DNA of 64,000 nt. Origin: Algoriphagus aquaeductus. GTDB taxonomy: Bacteria > Bacteroidota > Bacteroidia > Cytophagales > Cyclobacteriaceae. The DNA lies in assembly GCF_003253485.1 (NCBI RefSeq), contig NZ_QKTX01000003.1, positions 310,001 to 374,000 on the forward strand. The letters are read 5' to 3'. Below the pieces are notes generated by a model, which saw only the letters and a program-made list of their open reading frames with translations, had not been told where the DNA came from and searched no databases. How positions within the stretch are numbered: position 1 is the first letter of the stretch; each line of letters opens with the position of its first letter. Below are positions 1 to 10,093 of the stretch, in pieces. Position numbers and translations under genes: made by a program.

Positions 1-3000
1 TTCGCAGCCCAACCGTTATTTTTGGTAAATCCGGTGACCCTGAGTTCGTTGGCCCAAATACATATATTTTTGGAAGAGCCGATGCTTCCTCCCGGATTTC
101 TCACACCGATCATCATCCCCTGCACCATACTGAGTTCAGGACGACCCACCACGGTTACTTTATATTGCCTGATGTTTTTGGAGAATGGCAAGGTAAGCGG
201 GGATTGGGTATTGTCCCGGTCTACTTTTACGCCTACAATTTCCTGAATGGCAATATCAATTTCATTTTCTTCCGGCCACACAATCCGAGGATCATTGCTT
301 CCCAAAGAGGAAATTTTCAGGGGAACTTCTATTTCATAATAATTGTCGGTGTAGTCAGTGCCCAATCTCAAAAATGCGGTGACTTCTCCATCTTGTGCGT
401 CTTCACTATTGGCATGGAAAAACATTTTGATTCGCTCATACTGAACCAAATCAATGGTGAGGTTTTTGAATACAGCCCGAGCATCCCGAGGGGCTAAGTC
501 TTCCACACAGATTCGTAGGGATTGCTCATTCAGCCTTCGCTCCACCGTAGATGTATTGTCCCTGTCCCTTCTGATCCCCGGAGGAAGTACATACGGACTT
601 GATTTGTCACTTCCCTGTGCATTTTGCTCGATGTTGACCACATCAACGGTCACATTGGAATTGTCAGGTTCGGGGATCTCAAAGAACCCGCGTTCAAATA
701 GGGATTCTTGAAAAACACGCCATTGGCTTCCGACCATTCGAAATTCAGCCATTCTCAACACGACCGGCTGCTGGAAATCCGTCAAGTAGGTACGAATCCA
801 ACGGATGGATTTGAATCCGGTGATATCTCCCTGCACCCGGTCAGGCTGTCTGACGGGAATCCGGAAGAGGTACCAGTTGACTTGCTCGCCTCCTTCGGTA
901 TGAGTGACTTGGTCTACGATGTAATTTTCTCCGACATTCAATTGGCCCGGTCTGAGATCGATTTCATACTCGTAATAATTTTCAAGCTCGTTGATGGTAT
1001 TATCCGCATTGAGGTCTTCATTGTCGGGATTGTTTGTACCCGAGGGAGTGTAGGGCAGGCTTGGATCTGCAGAGACCGGAGTGTTTCCTTCGGTACCATT
1101 GAATTTTTTGTACCGTTCGAGGATTTTGACATCATTCTGATCGAATCTGGAATCCAGGTAATATTGGAACGCATCAGCAGATACGTCTTGCTCTATGGCA
1201 TTTCGGACTGCCGGAGATACATTCAGGCGGTCCAGAAATCTACTTCTAAAGTAGTTGACTTCATCCTCATTTTTCAAACCGTCCAACCCCACATCCTGGT
1301 TGACCCGTGAAGCTGGAGAATTGTCAAAGGCAGGAATTAAAAATTGTTGTCTGGTGATTCTTCCCCATTCGTTTTGATTGGTGCTGGCAGGATCTCCGTC
1401 TGCTGGAAGTCCATTTTCGAAGGAGTGGCTTCCATCCCGCATGACATCTTCCGAGATGTCACCGAGATTGAGAAACAGTTTTCCGCCTGTGGTATTGTTT
1501 TGATTGAATATCCCATCCAAGACCCGTCCGTTTTCTCCGGGAAGGAAAGGATCCATCATCCAGAATTCGATGTATTCGATATTGGTCCGGTCAAAGTCCA
1601 CTTCAGTGGTTATTGCACGGGTCACTCCACCATAGTTGAGTCTTGGGTTGGGCAATAGCCCATCCTGATTCAGATTTGGATTGTAGTTGTACATCCCTCT
1701 TTCTTGAGGGAAGAAAGCCATCTCGAATAGGGGTTGAGGGACTACAATGACGTCCCGATCCTGATTTTTGAAGATTTCCTGTGGTATTACCCTTCGGACA
1801 TAGTGGTTCCTTCGGTCCTGCGAATTGATATTGGTGGGTACTCCCGGACCACCTTCCCGGTAAAAAATATTATCAATGTTATACCAAGCGAGTCTGGCTC
1901 GACGATAGGCATTTCCCAGATTGTCCTCAGTTTGATTACTCAGGTCAAATCGGTTATCCGGAGTTTTTGGAGTGGAGGCCAGTTTCCAGGTTTGATTGGC
2001 TTGAGCTCCTAAATAGAAAGGAGTAACTGCCGCCTCAAAGTCATCTATATAGGAAGCGGCATCCCCATCGACCGTGTTGGAAGTTCCGGGAATGAGATGG
2101 GCGAATTCCGCATTGAACTGCACCAGAGATTTTTCCTTGGTATTGGTAAAAGGAAGTGCGTCGGCCAGCTTGGTCAAGAAGCGCGATTCGTCATTGAAAT
2201 TCACATCAAGGCCCCAAAGACTGTTTCGGAGCGTTTCGTTTCCGGTGGCGATTCTTGTCACATTGGGTCGTTCGTTGAGGTACAGGAAAGTACCTCCGAT
2301 ATTTAATTTTTTATTGGCCAGGTAATCCAAGCGAGTTCCGATCAGACTCCTAGTCTGAAAAGAGACCAGGTCAGCTTTTTCAAAACTCACATTGATCTGC
2401 TTACCGGATTGGAGGATGGCATCATTGATGATCACCAACCGGCCTACGTTGTAGTCTACCGTGTAATCTACTCCTTCTGTGAGCGGGATATTGCCCGCTT
2501 GGACAATGACAGAACCCGGAGCAATATTCAGTCCCGGAAGCTGAATTTCACTAGCTGAGCCAGCTGTCAGTCGGCCTTTGATGAAGAATTTGTTTAGTCG
2601 GGTGACTAGCTCAGCGTCTGCCTGTGTCGTTCGGTACAGGGTGTCATAGACATATTTGTCTTTGAGTACCAATTCGTCCGGATTGAATCTTCTGGCCAGG
2701 TTGGAACCAAAGGGCTCCAACACAGGAAATATCAACAGTCCTCGGTCCGAAAGCATCGTGATGCCTTCTACAAAATCAAAGTTGCCATCTGGAGCGGGAT
2801 CGTTTTGAGGGTTGAGGTTGTCCAGTCCCGTGAGTCGGATGAGTGGTACATCCTTGACGTTTGCCCCTTCCAAAAGCGAAGGATTGTCCAGTCCGGTTCG
2901 GTCATCCCTGTAGATGATCTGAAGCTGGAAGCCGTCCCTTAAGATTTGACTGGCATTGAGACTGTAGACGTTTTTCATCATCAAGTCCCAAGTGGGCACT

Positions 3001-4574
3001 CTGGTATTGATTCTGGCAGGGCGGAGTAGCTTCAGGAAGATCAATTCATCTTCTCTCCGCACTTGGTAATCTTCTGTGAGTTCACCGACTTTGTAGACTT
3101 GTCCGTTGTAGGTATACTCATAGGATACCGCCAAAACCTCGTCATTTTGAAGTCTTCTAAACAGGGAAACATAGCCCAATTGGGGATTGAAAAAATATTC
3201 TCTTGGGTCAAGTTTCCTAGCTCCGTTGATTTGCTCAAAATCCACCCCTTTTCGAAGTCCAAGGCTGGATTCCATCGTTCTTGAACCGGTGTCAAAGGGG
3301 CGAAAAGATGGGTTGGAACTAATATTGGAATAGAGCTGATTGGCCTGATTAGAGGATGGACTCCCTGGGGTTCCGTTTCCGATGGCCGGGTTACTTGGAT
3401 TTAAAAGAACGCGTCCTTCACCCAAGTCCATGAATGCTGCGAAATTTCGAAGAGTTTCGGTATTGGTAGCCCGGTTCATGATGTAGACCTCAACCCGGGT
3501 CACATTGACACCTGACAGCACCTGCGGCAGGCCCCGGAGCCAGCGTTCGTAGTTTTCCCGGAAGAAATGTCCGAGAAAGAAGTGCCTGTTTTCATCATAT
3601 CTCGAAGCCTGAATATCAAACGACCTACCCTGACCATTGGCATCGATCACCAGATTGTCTCTTCGACCCCGTTGGGTGGAGGCTACTGCAGTTACATTGA
3701 GTTTTCCGAAACGCATCTGGGTTTTTACCCCAAAGAGATTTTGCGCACCTTGAATCAGCCGGTTTTGGACGGGCATGCTGACATTGCCGAGCTCTACGGA
3801 TTGAAGAATATCTTCATCAAATCCGTCGTATTCCAGCTTCAGTTGATTCTGAAAGTCAAAGGAGTTGTTGGAGTCGAAATTGGCGCCCAATTTCATTTTC
3901 TGACCCAGATTACCATTGACAGCCATTTGGATTTGCTGTTGGAAATTGAATCCGCCGTTTTGTTGCTGACGTATCGGCAAGGTAGGATTATCCACTCTCC
4001 TGAAGATGGCCCCAAAATCCAGGTTGACATACCCCGTCGGTACAATATTGACGTCGCTTCCGCCAAAGATCCGGTCAAAAGTAGGACTTACAGTAAGCGG
4101 AGGAATGAGATTCCGGCCTTCCACGGCACTTTCTCCGTCCATTCCTCTGGCGCGGGTTCTCCAGTAATCCTGTCTTACCCGGTATTCCTGATACTGGGAA
4201 AATCGCTCAAAGTCATATTCTTGTTCATTACCCAATCTGGTCGTATCGATCTGATCTACAATGTTATACCTGAGCGTAGAGTCAATCAGAACCTGTACAT
4301 TTTGATCTATCGGCGGACTGGGGATGAAGGGCGACCGAGGCGTCAAAAAAGGATTGCGATAAGGGTAAAGAGGATTTGTCCTCATATTTTGCCAAAGCAA
4401 AAATGAGGGAGAGAGTCTCCTTAAATTAAGAGAATCTGTTCGTGACCTATTTCCTGTTTCTTGTTGACCTTTGGCAGGTGATGATGCCACTAGCAAAACC
4501 AACAGAAATAAAGAAAATGTAAGATGACTCCGAGATTTCCTCCAGCAAAAAGTAACTAACTCCTGAAAGTTCAA
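1..4574 (-). CDS. sprA: Cell-surface protein SprA, type IX secretion outer-membrane translocon (3' end outside window)
   Basis: The minus strand is open from the ruvA stop to the window edge, about 1,524 codons of a protein that is usually near 2,400 residues. SprA is known as the giant outer-membrane barrel of the type IX secretion system, needed for secretion of surface adhesins and for gliding. Visible support is the N-terminal hydrophobic signal segment (LTFSLFLLVLLVASS, ending before AKGQQ), the SprA-like stretch with VPTGYVNLDFGAIF and NFDSNNSFDFQNQLKLEYDG, and IWANELRVTGFTKNNGWAA at the window edge. There is no ATG ahead of the signal segment; the best start is the TTG at 4574 (reading LNFQELVTFCWRKSRSH). 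The first in-frame ATG (near 4385) lies after the signal segment and would remove it. The gene follows ruvA by 12 nt, so it is probably cotranscribed with maeB-ruvA. Confidence 0.93.
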   Translation of the reverse strand, partial: MNFQELVTFCWRKSRSHLTFSLFLLVLLVASSPAKGQQETGNRSRTDSLNLRRLSPSFLLWQNMRTNPLYPYRNPFLTPRSPFIPSPPIDQNVQVLIDSTLRYNIVDQIDTTRLGNEQEYDFERFSQYQEYRVRQDYWRTRARGMDGESAVEGRNLIPPLTVSPTFDRIFGGSDVNIVPTGYVNLDFGAIFRRVDNPTLPIRQQQNGGFNFQQQIQMAVNGNLGQKMKLGANFDSNNSFDFQNQLKLEYDGFDEDILQSVELGNVSMPVQNRLIQGAQNLFGVKTQMRFGKLNVTAVASTQRGRRDNLVIDANGQGRSFDIQASRYDENRHFFLGHFFRENYERWLRGLPQVLSGVNVTRVEVYIMNRATNTETLRNFAAFMDLGEGRVLLNPSNPAIGNGTPGSPSSNQANQLYSNISSNPSFRPFDTGSRTMESSLGLRKGVDFEQINGARKLDPREYFFNPQLGYVSLFRRLQNDEVLAVSYEYTYNGQVYKVGELTEDYQVRREDELIFLKLLRPARINTRVPTWDLMMKNVYSLNASQILRDGFQLQIIYRDDRTGLDNPSLLEGANVKDVPLIRLTGLDNLNPQNDPAPDGNFDFVEGITMLSDRGLLIFPVLEPFGSNLARRFNPDELVLKDKYVYDTLYRTTQADAELVTRLNKFFIKGRLTAGSASEIQLPGLNIAPGSVIVQAGNIPLTEGVDYTVDYNVGRLVIINDAILQSGKQINVSFEKADLVSFQTRSLIGTRLDYLANKKLNIGGTFLYLNERPNVTRIATGNETLRNSLWGLDVNFNDESRFLTKLADALPFTNTKEKSLVQFNAEFAHLIPGTSNTVDGDAASYIDDFEAAVTPFYLGAQANQTWKLASTPKTPDNRFDLSNQTEDNLGNAYRRARLAWYNIDNIFYREGGPGVPTNINSQDRRNHYVRRVIPQEIFKNQDRDVIVVPQPLFEMAFFPQERGMYNYNPNLNQDGLLPNPRLNYGGVTRAITTEVDFDRTNIEYIEFWMMDPFLPGENGRVLDGIFNQNNTTGGKLFLNLGDISEDVMRDGSHSFENGLPADGDPASTNQNEWGRITRQQFLIPAFDNSPASRVNQDVGLDGLKNEDEVNYFRSRFLDRLNVSPAVRNAIEQDVSADAFQYYLDSRFDQNDVKILERYKKFNGTEGNTPVSADPSLPYTPSGTNNPDNEDLNADNTINELENYYEYEIDLRPGQLNVGENYIVDQVTHTEGGEQVNWYLFRIPVRQPDRVQGDITGFKSIRWIRTYLTDFQQPVVLRMAEFRMVGSQWRVFQESLFERGFFEIPEPDNSNVTVDVVNIEQNAQGSDKSSPYVLPPGIRRDRDNTSTVERRLNEQSLRICVEDLAPRDARAVFKNLTIDLVQYERIKMFFHANSEDAQDGEVTAFLRLGTDYTDNYYEIEVPLKISSLGSNDPRIVWPEENEIDIAIQEIVGVKVDRDNTQSPLTLPFSKNIRQYKVTVVGRPELSMVQGMMIGVRNPGGSIGSSKNICIWANELRVTGFTKNNGWAA

Positions 4575-4586
4575 TCCAGCTTCAGA

Positions 4587-5180
4587 TTATGGTGTCTTTA
4601 AAGATGCTTTAATTAAATCTTCTAAGGAAATTTCTCCTGTTGTTTTTTTAAGAACTTGAGCTATATTTTTTTCTGCAACAGCTCGGGGAAAACCCAAAGT
4701 AATTAAAGCCTGTAACGCCTCTTCCCGGATTTTATTACTTGATTTCAAAAATCCCAGCGGAGCAGTCAGTTCGGAGGTTGACTTTCCGATTTTGTCCTTG
4801 AGTTCCAATATTATCCGTTGAGCGGTTTTCGCTCCTATTCCTTTGACAGCCTGGATCGTACCTACATCTCCTGATAGGATGGCTTGTTCGATTTCATCCG
4901 TTGAAAGAGAAGATAAGATCATCAAACCCGTATTAGGGCCCACGCCATTGATGGAGATTAAGAGAAGAAATAATCTTTTTTCACTTTCCTCTTTAAAACC
5001 ATAAAGTGTATGAGCATCTTCCTTGATATGAAGAAAAGTGAGTAGCCTGATTTGCTCTTCATCTTTGATTTTGCTGTAGGTTTGAAGAGAAATTTTCACC
5101 TGATATCCGATCCCGCCTACGTCAATGATCACGTAGGTGGGATCTTTGAATACCAATCGACCACTCAGATAGGCTATCAT
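4587..5180 (-). CDS. ruvA: Holliday junction branch migration protein RuvA
   Basis: 197 residues, the normal length for RuvA, which forms a tetramer that holds the Holliday junction and recruits the RuvB motor. The N-terminal OB-fold (about 1-64) starts [10 protein letters not shown]. Two helix-hairpin-helix motifs are visible: NGVGPNTG at 78-85 and KGIGAKTA at 113-120. The C-terminal three-helix domain (about 148-197) that contacts RuvB is present (EEALQALITLGFPRAVAEK). The start codon overlaps the maeB stop by four bases (ATGA), so translation is coupled to maeB; sprA follows directly. Confidence 0.96.
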   Translation of the reverse strand: MIAYLSGRLVFKDPTYVIIDVGGIGYQVKISLQTYSKIKDEEQIRLLTFLHIKEDAHTLYGFKEESEKRLFLLLISINGVGPNTGLMILSSLSTDEIEQAILSGDVGTIQAVKGIGAKTAQRIILELKDKIGKSTSELTAPLGFLKSSNKIREEALQALITLGFPRAVAEKNIAQVLKKTTGEISLEDLIKASLKTP

Positions 5181-7456
5181 AAGTTCATTTCGCTGGATTG
5201 TGCATCCACTACAGCTATGGCTACCATATTCACAATCTCTCTGATGGAGCTTCCCAGTTGAAGAATATGGACTGGTTTGTTCATGCCCAACAGGATTGGG
5301 CCGATGGCCTCGGCATTACCGAGTTCTGCCAACAGTTTGTAAGCAATGTTGGAGGAGGCCAAATCTGGGAAAATCAAGGTATTGACTGCTTTGTCTTTGT
5401 GTGCCAAGGCAGAGAATGGGTAGATTTCCCGTTGGATTTCCTGATTGAGGGCAACATTTGCCTGCATTTCACCTTCGATGACCAAGTCGGGATATTTTGC
5501 TTTGGCCAGGGCTGTTGCTTTGGCCATTTTGGCAGGAATATCACCTTGAGCGGATCCAAAATTGGAGTAGGACAAAAGCGCAATTCGAGGCTCCATGTTG
5601 AAAAACTTCACCGCGTTGGCGGTAAGGCCAATGATATCCACCAATTCCTCGGCAGTCGGATTGAGATTGACGGTGGCATCGGCAAAGAAATAAGGGCCTC
5701 TCGGGGTGTTCATGATATACATCCCCGCTACTCGATTGACCCCTTTGTTTACCCCGATAGTCTGGAGTGAAGGCAAAATCGTTTTTGGATAATCTCTTGT
5801 GAGACCTGAAATAAAGGCGTCTGCATCTCCGGTTTCGACCATCAATGCTCCGAAATAATTCCGTTCTCTGACCAAGCGATTAGCATCATAAATGGTCATT
5901 CCTTTTCGCTGACGCTTTTTATATAGGAATTTTCCGAATTTTTCAATTCGACCATGTTCCTCAACCGGGTCGATAATGGTCACATGGGCAAGATCTAAGG
6001 AGTTTTCTGCAATCAGCCCCAAGATTTTTTCCCGATTTCCCAAAAGGATGGGGATTGCAATTTTTTCGTCTCTGAGAATTTGAGCCGCTTTGAGGATTTT
6101 TAGATTGTCGGCTTCTCCAAATACTACACGTTTTGGATCTTTTTTGGCCCGGCCAATGACGATGGACATGAGCCTTTGGTCGATTCCTATTCGTTTCTGG
6201 AGTTCAAGTTCATAGGATTCCCAATCTTTGATTTCCTTTTTGGCTACACCCGAATCGATAGCCGCCTTGGCTACAGCTGGGGCAATCGTCGTGATTAGCC
6301 TTGGATCTACAGGCTTTGGGATCAGGTACAATCTGCCAAATGCAAGATTGTTTTCACCATAAGCCTTGTTGACAATTTCAGGAACAGGCTCTTTGGCCAG
6401 TTTGGCAATAGCCTTTGCAGCCGCCAGTTTCATCGCCTCATTGATGACTGTCGCTCTTACGTCCAGTGCTCCTCTGAATATGTAAGGGAATCCAAGTACA
6501 TTGTTGACTTGATTGGGATGATCAGATCGTCCGGTCGCCATGATTACGTCTTTTCGCGCAGCAATAGCTGCATCATAGCTGATTTCCGGATCGGGATTGG
6601 CCAATGCAAAGACGATTGGATCAGGAGCCATGCTCTTGATCATTTCTTCGGAAATGATATTACCTGCGGAAAGTCCCAAAAACACGTCAGCTCCCGGCAA
6701 AGCTTCAGCAATGGAATAAATGTCCAAATCGGTCGCAAACTCCCTATGAATATCAAGGAGACCCTCACGGTCGGCACGAATCACCCCATCTTTGTCACAG
6801 ACAATGATGTTTTCTTTTAGGACACCCAGGCTGACATAAAATCTCAAACAAGAGATCGCTGCTGCTCCGGCTCCACTGACCACCAGTTTGATATTTTCAA
6901 TTTTCTTCTCGACCAGTTCTAAAGCGTTGAGCAAGGCCGCTCCAGAAATAATCGCCGTGCCGTGCTGATCATCGTGCATGACCGGGATTTTCATTTGCTG
7001 CTTTAGCGTCTGCTCGATTTCAAAGCATTCAGGAGCCTTGATGTCCTCTAGATTGATTCCACCAAAGGTGGGTTCCAGAGATTTGATAATTTGAATCAGT
7101 TTTTTGGGATCTTTTTCATCGATTTCAAGATCAAAGACATCAATTCCCGCGAACTTCTTAAAAAGTACCCCCTTACCTTCCATCACCGGCTTGGAAGCCT
7201 CTGGTCCGATATCTCCAAGTCCGAGTACTGCAGTTCCGTTTGAAATTACGGCAACGAGGTTTCCCTTTGCGGTGTATTTATAAATGTTTTCGCTATCAGC
7301 GGCTATTTCTTTACAAGGCTCAGCTACACCGGGTGAATACGCCAAAGCCAAATCAATCTGACTGGAAACGGGTTTGGAAGGGATTACTTCAATTTTGCCG
7401 GGTGATCCTTGGCTATGGTAGTTAAGGGCGTCCTCTCTTCTTATTTTAATCGCCAT
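5177..7456 (-). CDS. maeB: NADP-dependent malic enzyme fused to a phosphotransacetylase-like domain
   Basis: 759 residues, the usual size of the MaeB-type fusion. Malic enzyme oxidatively decarboxylates malate to pyruvate. The malic N-terminal domain covers about 1-160 (Y40 and K95 are the expected catalytic pair; HDDQHGTA at 161-168). The NAD(P)-binding domain follows ([12 protein letters not shown] at 192-203). From about residue 430 the protein carries a phosphotransacetylase-like domain ([32 protein letters not shown]); in related fusions this part is regulatory, not catalytic. It heads a maeB-ruvA-sprA run and lies 21 nt downstream of the DUF4837 gene. Confidence 0.95.
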   Translation of the reverse strand: MAIKIRREDALNYHSQGSPGKIEVIPSKPVSSQIDLALAYSPGVAEPCKEIAADSENIYKYTAKGNLVAVISNGTAVLGLGDIGPEASKPVMEGKGVLFKKFAGIDVFDLEIDEKDPKKLIQIIKSLEPTFGGINLEDIKAPECFEIEQTLKQQMKIPVMHDDQHGTAIISGAALLNALELVEKKIENIKLVVSGAGAAAISCLRFYVSLGVLKENIIVCDKDGVIRADREGLLDIHREFATDLDIYSIAEALPGADVFLGLSAGNIISEEMIKSMAPDPIVFALANPDPEISYDAAIAARKDVIMATGRSDHPNQVNNVLGFPYIFRGALDVRATVINEAMKLAAAKAIAKLAKEPVPEIVNKAYGENNLAFGRLYLIPKPVDPRLITTIAPAVAKAAIDSGVAKKEIKDWESYELELQKRIGIDQRLMSIVIGRAKKDPKRVVFGEADNLKILKAAQILRDEKIAIPILLGNREKILGLIAENSLDLAHVTIIDPVEEHGRIEKFGKFLYKKRQRKGMTIYDANRLVRERNYFGALMVETGDADAFISGLTRDYPKTILPSLQTIGVNKGVNRVAGMYIMNTPRGPYFFADATVNLNPTAEELVDIIGLTANAVKFFNMEPRIALLSYSNFGSAQGDIPAKMAKATALAKAKYPDLVIEGEMQANVALNQEIQREIYPFSALAHKDKAVNTLIFPDLASSNIAYKLLAELGNAEAIGPILLGMNKPVHILQLGSSIREIVNMVAIAVVDAQSSEMNL

Positions 7457-7477
7457 AAATGGATTGTTATACTGGGT

Positions 7478-8578
7478 CTATGCACCTTGGTTTTCCGACC
7501 AACTCACATTGGTATTCAAAAGTATGGTTTGGACTTCCCGAAGCGCATCACGATGGACTTCATTGGGGAAATAAACAAAGCCTTCCATGTAGTAGAGCTT
7601 CCCTTTTTTCTCGTCGATCATCAAATACCCGAGGTAAGTTCCACCCATGCTGATGTTATTGGTTTTCCAGGTGCCTCTTATTTCAATGGTAAAATTATCA
7701 TTAATCACCATGTTTCTGAAGGAGGGCGGGATTTGTTTTTCGCTTGTCATGAAAGATTGAGGGACATCAGGATCTCCAAAAATGTGTTTTCCTGCTACGG
7801 AATCTCTCATTTTCAGGATGTTTTCAGGAAAAGTCTGCTCTTCAGATAAGTAATCAGTCTCATAAAAAAACAAACTGATATCCGGCCTTCTTTCGGTCGG
7901 AGAGGGTTGTCTCAACCACAAAAAGCTCTTTTCTGACTTGGCGATTTGGTAGGAAACCGGAGGCATGATCTCAATTCCCAGGTTTTGTTTGGCTTCATTT
8001 TGGGCAGCGGCATTTTTACGGGCAAGTAAGCCTTTTTCCAACCGGCCTCTTTCCCTAACCTCAAAGAGGTTCTGAAGGCGATCTTTGTTTTTTCTCAAAT
8101 TAGAGATCAATTCTTCTTCCGTGTTTCCAAAAAGGTAAAGCACTTCTTGGCCCTGGGCGTATTCATCCTCCATTCGAAGCGAGTATATGGTAGGATCCGC
8201 AGCAGCTTTTTCTTTGGACTCTTTGGTGAATTGGGCATTGATCACCTGACTTCCTCCGCTTCTGTCATCAAAGGTGGTGACGTAGATCAGGTTGGTATAC
8301 ATCTTTAGCATTCGGGTCATGGCTCTTGGGTCCACCCGGTGAACCTTGAACATGGGCTCTGACCGGAACATGCCGGGGAGATCTGCTTCAAATATGCCCC
8401 TTAATTCCTCCCCGACGGGTCCTGCCCATTTGGTAGAGTCTATGGCCAGGACAATTTCTCCGATAGAGCCTCGTGCTTTGGGCTTGGATCCACTGAGTTT
8501 TTCTTTGGTTTCCTCGCTACAAGCAAAGGTGAATAGTGTCAAAAGTACAAGAATGAAGGAGGTGTAGGTTGCTTTCAT
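7478..8578 (-). CDS. DUF4837 family lipoprotein
   Basis: 366 residues with a lipoprotein signal peptide: hydrophobic FILVLLTLFTF then the lipobox cysteine in FACSEE, so it is expected to be lipid-anchored in the envelope. The mature part opens with ARGSIGEIVLAIDSTKWAG, which I recognise as the signature region of DUF4837, a family largely restricted to Bacteroidota and of unknown role. The rest shows no catalytic motif. The gene lies between the lytic transglycosylase and maeB on the same strand. The family call is from memory of the motif; function is unknown. Confidence 0.8.
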   Translation of the reverse strand: MKATYTSFILVLLTLFTFACSEETKEKLSGSKPKARGSIGEIVLAIDSTKWAGPVGEELRGIFEADLPGMFRSEPMFKVHRVDPRAMTRMLKMYTNLIYVTTFDDRSGGSQVINAQFTKESKEKAAADPTIYSLRMEDEYAQGQEVLYLFGNTEEELISNLRKNKDRLQNLFEVRERGRLEKGLLARKNAAAQNEAKQNLGIEIMPPVSYQIAKSEKSFLWLRQPSPTERRPDISLFFYETDYLSEEQTFPENILKMRDSVAGKHIFGDPDVPQSFMTSEKQIPPSFRNMVINDNFTIEIRGTWKTNNISMGGTYLGYLMIDEKKGKLYYMEGFVYFPNEVHRDALREVQTILLNTNVSWSENQGA

Positions 8579-8678
8579 GGGAATCCGATTTTTGAGAAGG
8601 ATTTTGTGGAATTGAAGTGAGGCTGCGAGTTCTTCTTAAAAAGATTCGATGGAAACAAAGAACTCAAGCCAATTTGGC

Positions 8679-10082
8679 TCAGCCGATGATCAAGCGTTGC
8701 CCGGGTTTTATGTTATTGGTATTCAGATTATTCAGGCGCTTGATTTGCTCAACAGAAAGGGAATGCTTTTGGGAAATAATCCAAAGTGAATCCCCGGGTT
8801 TTACAGTGTAGGTTTTTGGGCCTGAAGAATTGGTGTTTTCGGCCAAACTTCGATTGGGTGAAGCGGTAGATGGCTGTGATTTTCCAGAATAGATGTAGAG
8901 CGTTTGGCCTACTTTGATCAGATTGGAATTCAAATTATTCCATTCCTTTACCTGGGTCACTGAGACGCCATGGCGGGAAGCAATGGAGCCCAAGACATCC
9001 CCGGATTTGACCTGATAAGTGATTCTGTTTCCACTTATCGCTTTTTCTACCGGTGTGACTTCAATCAATTGGGAAGAGGCCAAAAGTACATTGTTCGGCT
9101 TATTGCCAAGGGAATCACTGATCCAAGCCAAATTTTCCTTCAAGAATATGGATTTTGTTTTGGGAACGCGAATAGCCATGGACCGGTTGGACTCAGGTAC
9201 GCTTCTGTGTTTGATAGATGGATTGAGCTCTTCGAGATCTTTCAGGCACAAATCAGTCAATTCTGCCAACTTTTCAAGGCTAAAGGCCCGATCAAATCGA
9301 ACCTTGTCATAATCAATCGGATAGGTAGGCTCTTCCAGAATCAGATTGTGCTCTTCGAGATGATTCAGGATATAGAGCATGGCCTGAAACTGTGGGACAT
9401 AGCTTCGGGTTTCTTTTGGCAGATAGTCATAAATGCCCCAAAAAGTAGTTTTCCCTCCAGATCTTCTGATGGCTTTTCTGACATTGCCCGGCCCACAATT
9501 GTATGCAGCCAAGGCCACTTCCCAATTGCCAAACATCCGATAGAGGGATTTCAGGTACTTAGCGGCTGCATCCGTGGACAGTTCTGGGTCCATTCGGTCG
9601 TCGATTTCAGAGTTGACGTGCATGCCATACATCCGCCCTGTAGCCGGCATAAACTGCCAAAGACCCATTGCTCCAACCCGAGATTTGATCTGAGGATCCA
9701 ATCCCGATTCAATGATGGAGAGGTATTCAATATCGGTGGGCATTTCATGTTTGAGTAAGGTCTCTTCAAACATCGGGAAGAATTTATCCTTCCTAGCCAG
9801 CACCATTTTGGTGTAATCGCGATTTCTGACGGTGAAGTATTGGATAAAGGAGAAAATCCGGTCGTTCAATTCAAATGGCATCCCGGTTTGCATGGCTTTG
9901 ATTCGTTTGGCCACTTGGTCATAGGTGAAATCCGGAATGTACTCGTAATGGTAATTGGGTAAAAGTTCTTCAAAAATAGTGTTGGCGGCCTCAAGAGGCT
10001 CTTCCTGTGAAAAAGCTTGGTGCAGAGGTAACAGGCAGGATATCAGGGCTGGTACGACTATTCTGGACAAAGACTTTTTCAT
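8679..10082 (-). CDS. mltD: Membrane-bound lytic murein transglycosylase D-like, two LysM domains
   Basis: 467 residues with an N-terminal signal peptide (cleavage likely after HQAFS). An SLT catalytic domain spans about 105-245: the catalytic glutamate E125 is in YLSIIESGLDP, followed by GAMGLWQFMPATGRMYG and the AAYNCGPGNV signature near 192-201. Two LysM peptidoglycan-binding modules follow, at about 358-401 (YQVKSGDVLGSIASRHGVS) and 422-466 (YTVKPGDSLWIISQKHSLS). The architecture matches MltD, which cleaves glycan strands to 1,6-anhydromuropeptides in the periplasm. No lipobox is seen, so it may be secreted rather than lipid-anchored. The gene symbol is by architecture only. Confidence 0.88.
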   Translation of the reverse strand: MKKSLSRIVVPALISCLLPLHQAFSQEEPLEAANTIFEELLPNYHYEYIPDFTYDQVAKRIKAMQTGMPFELNDRIFSFIQYFTVRNRDYTKMVLARKDKFFPMFEETLLKHEMPTDIEYLSIIESGLDPQIKSRVGAMGLWQFMPATGRMYGMHVNSEIDDRMDPELSTDAAAKYLKSLYRMFGNWEVALAAYNCGPGNVRKAIRRSGGKTTFWGIYDYLPKETRSYVPQFQAMLYILNHLEEHNLILEEPTYPIDYDKVRFDRAFSLEKLAELTDLCLKDLEELNPSIKHRSVPESNRSMAIRVPKTKSIFLKENLAWISDSLGNKPNNVLLASSQLIEVTPVEKAISGNRITYQVKSGDVLGSIASRHGVSVTQVKEWNNLNSNLIKVGQTLYIYSGKSQPSTASPNRSLAENTNSSGPKTYTVKPGDSLWIISQKHSLSVEQIKRLNNLNTNNIKPGQRLIIG

Positions 10083-10093
10083 TTTTTCGGGTT

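Noticed and set aside
22..4406. Several plus-strand open frames of 60-280 codons
   Set aside because: They are antisense to sprA, whose minus-strand translation matches SprA throughout.
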